Origin: Burkholderiales bacterium
GTDB taxonomy: Bacteria > Pseudomonadota > Gammaproteobacteria > Burkholderiales > Burkholderiaceae_B
Reading direction: 5' to 3'
Length of the DNA stretch: 16,724 bases
Assembly: GCA_005788065.1 (NCBI GenBank)
Contig: SXZD01000305.1
Span: 1 to 16,724, forward strand
Shown one piece after another: positions 14,542-16,724 of the stretch. Numbering within the stretch: position 1 is the stretch's first letter; each line of letters opens with the position of its first letter. A program made the translations under genes and the position numbers. A model generated the notes under the pieces. The model made no database searches. It was not told the DNA's origin and saw nothing but the letters and a program-made list of their open reading frames with translations.

Positions 14542-16356
14542 ACCCGGCGCCCACTGCAACGAGCGCTCGCTACAAAAGTGAAAGGTCTCCCCTGTCACCG
14601 GATCATCGAATGCAAGTTCGCGCGCCAGTAACTGCAGGGGTTTCTCGTATGTTGCAGTGATGCTGTCCACCGGCGCTTCAGGTTGCAGCACCGGATAAAT
14701 CTGATCGTTACAGATGGGTAATCCGAGGCTGGCCATCTGCACCCGCAATTGATGCCGCACACCCGTCTGCGGCTCCAGTTGATACAAAGCCCGATCACCG
14801 GCAGACTGCAGGATGTGAATACGAACCCGGGCATTGAAATCGTTTTCACCGCGCTCTGAAAGACTGCCCGCAGATTCCGCCACAACACGCATCTGCATGA
14901 AATGCTCCGCCTGCTCAATGCGCTGTTCAAGTTGCAATGGAAACTGCAATTGCGGATTGACCGGCGCCACTGCTTCGTAGACCTTGCGTACTTTGCGCCT
15001 GCGAAACAAAGCCTGATACGCATCGCGATAGCGTGCATCTGTTGTCAGCAGTACCAGCCCAGCCGTTTCCCTGTCGATGCGATGCGCAGGCATCAATTCA
15101 ACCAGTTGCAATTGCTGTCGCAAGCGAACCAGCAAGGTTTGCGTCACATAACGTCCGCTGGGCGCAACCGGAAGAAAATGCGGTTTGTCCGCAATGATGA
15201 AACGCTCGTTGGCAAACAGCACCTTCGCTTCAAATGGAACGGCAGGCTCTTGCTGCACACTGCGATAGTAAAGGATGCGTATACCGGCACGATACGGACT
15301 GGATACGTTGAACGTGTTGCCGGCCGTGTCTGCAATGTCCCCGGCTTGCAGCCGCTTCAGCCAATTCTCGGGAGACACCATGGGAAAGCGTTCACACAGG
15401 AAGGCATGCAGTGTGTCCCACGCCCCGGGCGGACACAGCACGACGCTCGGTGCCACGCCATCTTTGACAGCGGCTTGCAGCCGTTTGGCACGCTGCGCAC
15501 GAAACTCGCCATCGGCCTCACCGGCATAAACGGTATCAGGGTCACGCCCCGTTTCCTGTAAATGACTGTCCAGTGCGATGCGATTGTCGAACACAAAACA
15601 TTCGCCCTGCCAGTCTGCCTGATCCATTGATGGACTTGCAGAATCTGGCACGGCACGGGAAAGGGAAGTCGCGTTGGAGTCATCTGCTGAACCTGAAGAC
15701 AGGCCAGCCCCCGGAAATGTCTGCAGATAGTTGAGAATGCCACCGTGCAACTGCGCCACATGCACGCCCTCGGTCGCAAGCCACGCAGCCGTTTTTTCAC
15801 AGCGTATGCCACCGGTGCAATACATGCCGATCTGCTTGCCCTGTGCTTTCCACTCAGGTAACTGAGCGTGTATCCATTGCGGGAAGTCGCGAAAATTGGC
15901 AACACCCGGATCGATGGCATTGCCGAATCGTCCCAGCCGATACTCAAAGCTGTTGCGATTGTCGATGATCACCACATCGTCGCGCTGTATGAACTCGCGC
16001 CACTGCTGCGGAGTCAACAATGAGCCTTCGGGCTGCACCGATGCATCCACCGGTGGCAAACCCATTTCAACCAACTGGCGCTTGCGTGAAATCTTCAACC
16101 GCCCGAAAGGCGGTGTCCTGCAATCGGTTCGGCGGAATGTCATGCCGGCAAAATGCGGAGCCAGCACGTCGTGCGAATTCATCTGCCGCTCAAAATGATC
16201 GAGCAGGTCAGATGGCCCGGCCAGCGTGCCATTGATGCCCTCTTCGGACACGAGCACTGAACCACTCAAACCGTCAGCCGCTGCGCGCAAGGCGGCGAGC
16301 GTCACCTCCATGTCGGAGATGCGGACAAAACGATAAAACGCAATGTGCTGCAACAT
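14539..16356 (-). CDS. Fusion protein: TrhO-type rhodanese (tRNA U34 hydroxylase) plus RluA-family pseudouridine synthase
   Basis: 605 residues in one uninterrupted frame. Residues 1-265 match TrhO/YceA: an N-terminal domain with SEEGINGTLAG (37-47), then a rhodanese domain with YCTGGIRCEKTAAWL, catalytic Cys180 and a second Cys186, followed by WQGECFVFDNRIAL (249-262). TrhO makes 5-hydroxyuridine at tRNA position 34. Two departures are seen: a Ser/Ala/Asp-rich insert at about 216-247, and absence of the Cys-rich tail usual after the FVFD motif. Residues about 300-605 are a pseudouridine synthase of the RluA group: VVLCPPGAWDTLHAFLCERF, an IIADKPHFLPVAPSGRY block, and the catalytic Asp428 in HRIDRETAGL. 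Each half is normally a separate protein of about 300 residues. The target of the second half is unknown; tRNA is attractive given its partner. The ATG at 16356 has only a weak ribosome site. Confidence 0.9.
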   Translation of the reverse strand: MLQHIAFYRFVRISDMEVTLAALRAAADGLSGSVLVSEEGINGTLAGPSDLLDHFERQMNSHDVLAPHFAGMTFRRTDCRTPPFGRLKISRKRQLVEMGLPPVDASVQPEGSLLTPQQWREFIQRDDVVIIDNRNSFEYRLGRFGNAIDPGVANFRDFPQWIHAQLPEWKAQGKQIGMYCTGGIRCEKTAAWLATEGVHVAQLHGGILNYLQTFPGAGLSSGSADDSNATSLSRAVPDSASPSMDQADWQGECFVFDNRIALDSHLQETGRDPDTVYAGEADGEFRAQRAKRLQAAVKDGVAPSVVLCPPGAWDTLHAFLCERFPMVSPENWLKRLQAGDIADTAGNTFNVSSPYRAGIRILYYRSVQQEPAVPFEAKVLFANERFIIADKPHFLPVAPSGRYVTQTLLVRLRQQLQLVELMPAHRIDRETAGLVLLTTDARYRDAYQALFRRRKVRKVYEAVAPVNPQLQFPLQLEQRIEQAEHFMQMRVVAESAGSLSERGENDFNARVRIHILQSAGDRALYQLEPQTGVRHQLRVQMASLGLPICNDQIYPVLQPEAPVDSITATYEKPLQLLARELAFDDPVTGETFHFCSERSLQWAPG

Positions 16357-16406
16357 ACGATGTGTTCAGATGAGCGGGATTGAACTCACACGGCGATGCA
16401 TTTCAA

Positions 16407-16724
16407 TCATGCCGCCGCTGTGAAGGACTGCGCCAACAGCCACGCCCAATAAAACAGGATGCCGATCTGCGCGAGAAAAAAGTTGGCGCGGATGAATACC
16501 AACGCGGAACTGGTACCGATCAGGTGTGTGACGCTTTGCGCAACACGCAAGCCCAGAAAAATCATGGCCAGCGGTGCCAGCAGAGAAGTGGCTCGGCAAA
16601 ACTGAACAGGTCGGATAAGTGCATTATTGGGGTTTTGCGCCATGGCAAAGGAGCCGTGGCAGGAGACCAACATGAGCAAATCATCCGGGCGGCGCACGCG
16701 TCGCGTATTCAGTGCCGAGTTCAA
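16407..16724 (-). CDS. MAPEG-family membrane protein, 5' end cut by window edge
   Basis: About 105 codons are visible; the frame is open at the right edge, so the true start and the first membrane helix lie outside. The visible part has a polar segment (QNPNNALIRPVQF) followed by two or three hydrophobic helices with LRVAQSVTHLI and FIRANFFLAQIGILFYW. This pattern (N-x-x-x-x-x-P near a helix start, then an R-x-x-x-S-x-x-H helix, then an R-x-N/x-F helix) is that of MAPEG proteins, small integral membrane proteins related to glutathione transferases and leukotriene synthases; bacterial members are mostly uncharacterised. It ends TGA 50 bp before the TrhO-RluA fusion start and may be co-transcribed with it. 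Confidence 0.7.
   Translation of the reverse strand: MNSALNTRRVRRPDDLLMLVSCHGSFAMAQNPNNALIRPVQFCRATSLLAPLAMIFLGLRVAQSVTHLIGTSSALVFIRANFFLAQIGILFYWAWLLAQSFTAAA

Noticed and set aside
14144..14542. Plus-strand frame of 132 codons and opposite frames at 13940-14164 and 14348-14554
   Set aside because: They cross inverted-repeat arms, and the short peptides shared by opposite-strand frames are explained by the arms being copies of each other. No ribosome site and no known domain.
14068..14545. Integron attC site
   Set aside because: GTTAGC (14073-14078) and GCTAACC (14538-14544) only loosely recall attC core sites; spacing and the full core consensus do not fit, and no integrase or cassette gene is seen.

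Overview
The window looks like chromosome of a beta-proteobacterium, most likely Burkholderiales. This rests on gene content and protein style (a DUF1302/DUF1329/YCF48/RND operon, dense PAS/GGDEF signalling, a CPPGAWDTL-type RluA-family pseudouridine synthase) and on moderately high GC, roughly 55-60% in coding DNA. It is an inference: no rRNA, tRNA or species-diagnostic gene is present.

Left third (1-6663, all minus strand): one operon read right to left. It encodes an outer-membrane DUF1302 beta-barrel, a periplasmic DUF1329 protein, a YCF48-type propeller protein and a large RND/MMPL transporter cut by the left edge. Together they resemble an envelope-spanning system for hydrophobic molecules. 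A strong rho-independent terminator lies inside the operon, between DUF1329 and YCF48. The middle ~1.6 kb of the DUF1302 gene has clearly lower GC than its own ends and its neighbours.

Centre (6794-13857, all plus strand): an orphan Rossmann/methyltransferase-like protein, then a compact signalling cassette. The cassette encodes a stand-alone receiver domain, a soluble PAS-PAS histidine kinase, a membrane-anchored coiled-coil protein that resembles a chemoreceptor but lacks the conserved signalling tip, and a PAS-GGDEF-EAL protein. The last three genes overlap (25 bp and 4 bp). The GGDEF half keeps its I-site with an SGDEF active-site motif; the EAL half has a broken loop 6. The likely output is cyclic-di-GMP, probably synthesis.

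Right (13858-14538): a 681-bp gap between convergent genes, with no convincing gene. It holds three tandem copies of a 56-bp unit and two large imperfect inverted repeats, whose four arms look like diverged copies of one repeat family in alternating orientation.

Right end (14539-16724, minus strand): a single 605-residue ORF fusing a TrhO-type rhodanese (tRNA U34 hydroxylation) to an RluA-family pseudouridine synthase, preceded by the C-terminal part of a MAPEG-family membrane protein cut by the right edge.

Best candidates for something undescribed: the signalling cassette with the tip-less receptor-like protein, the TrhO-RluA fusion, and the intergenic repeat cluster.
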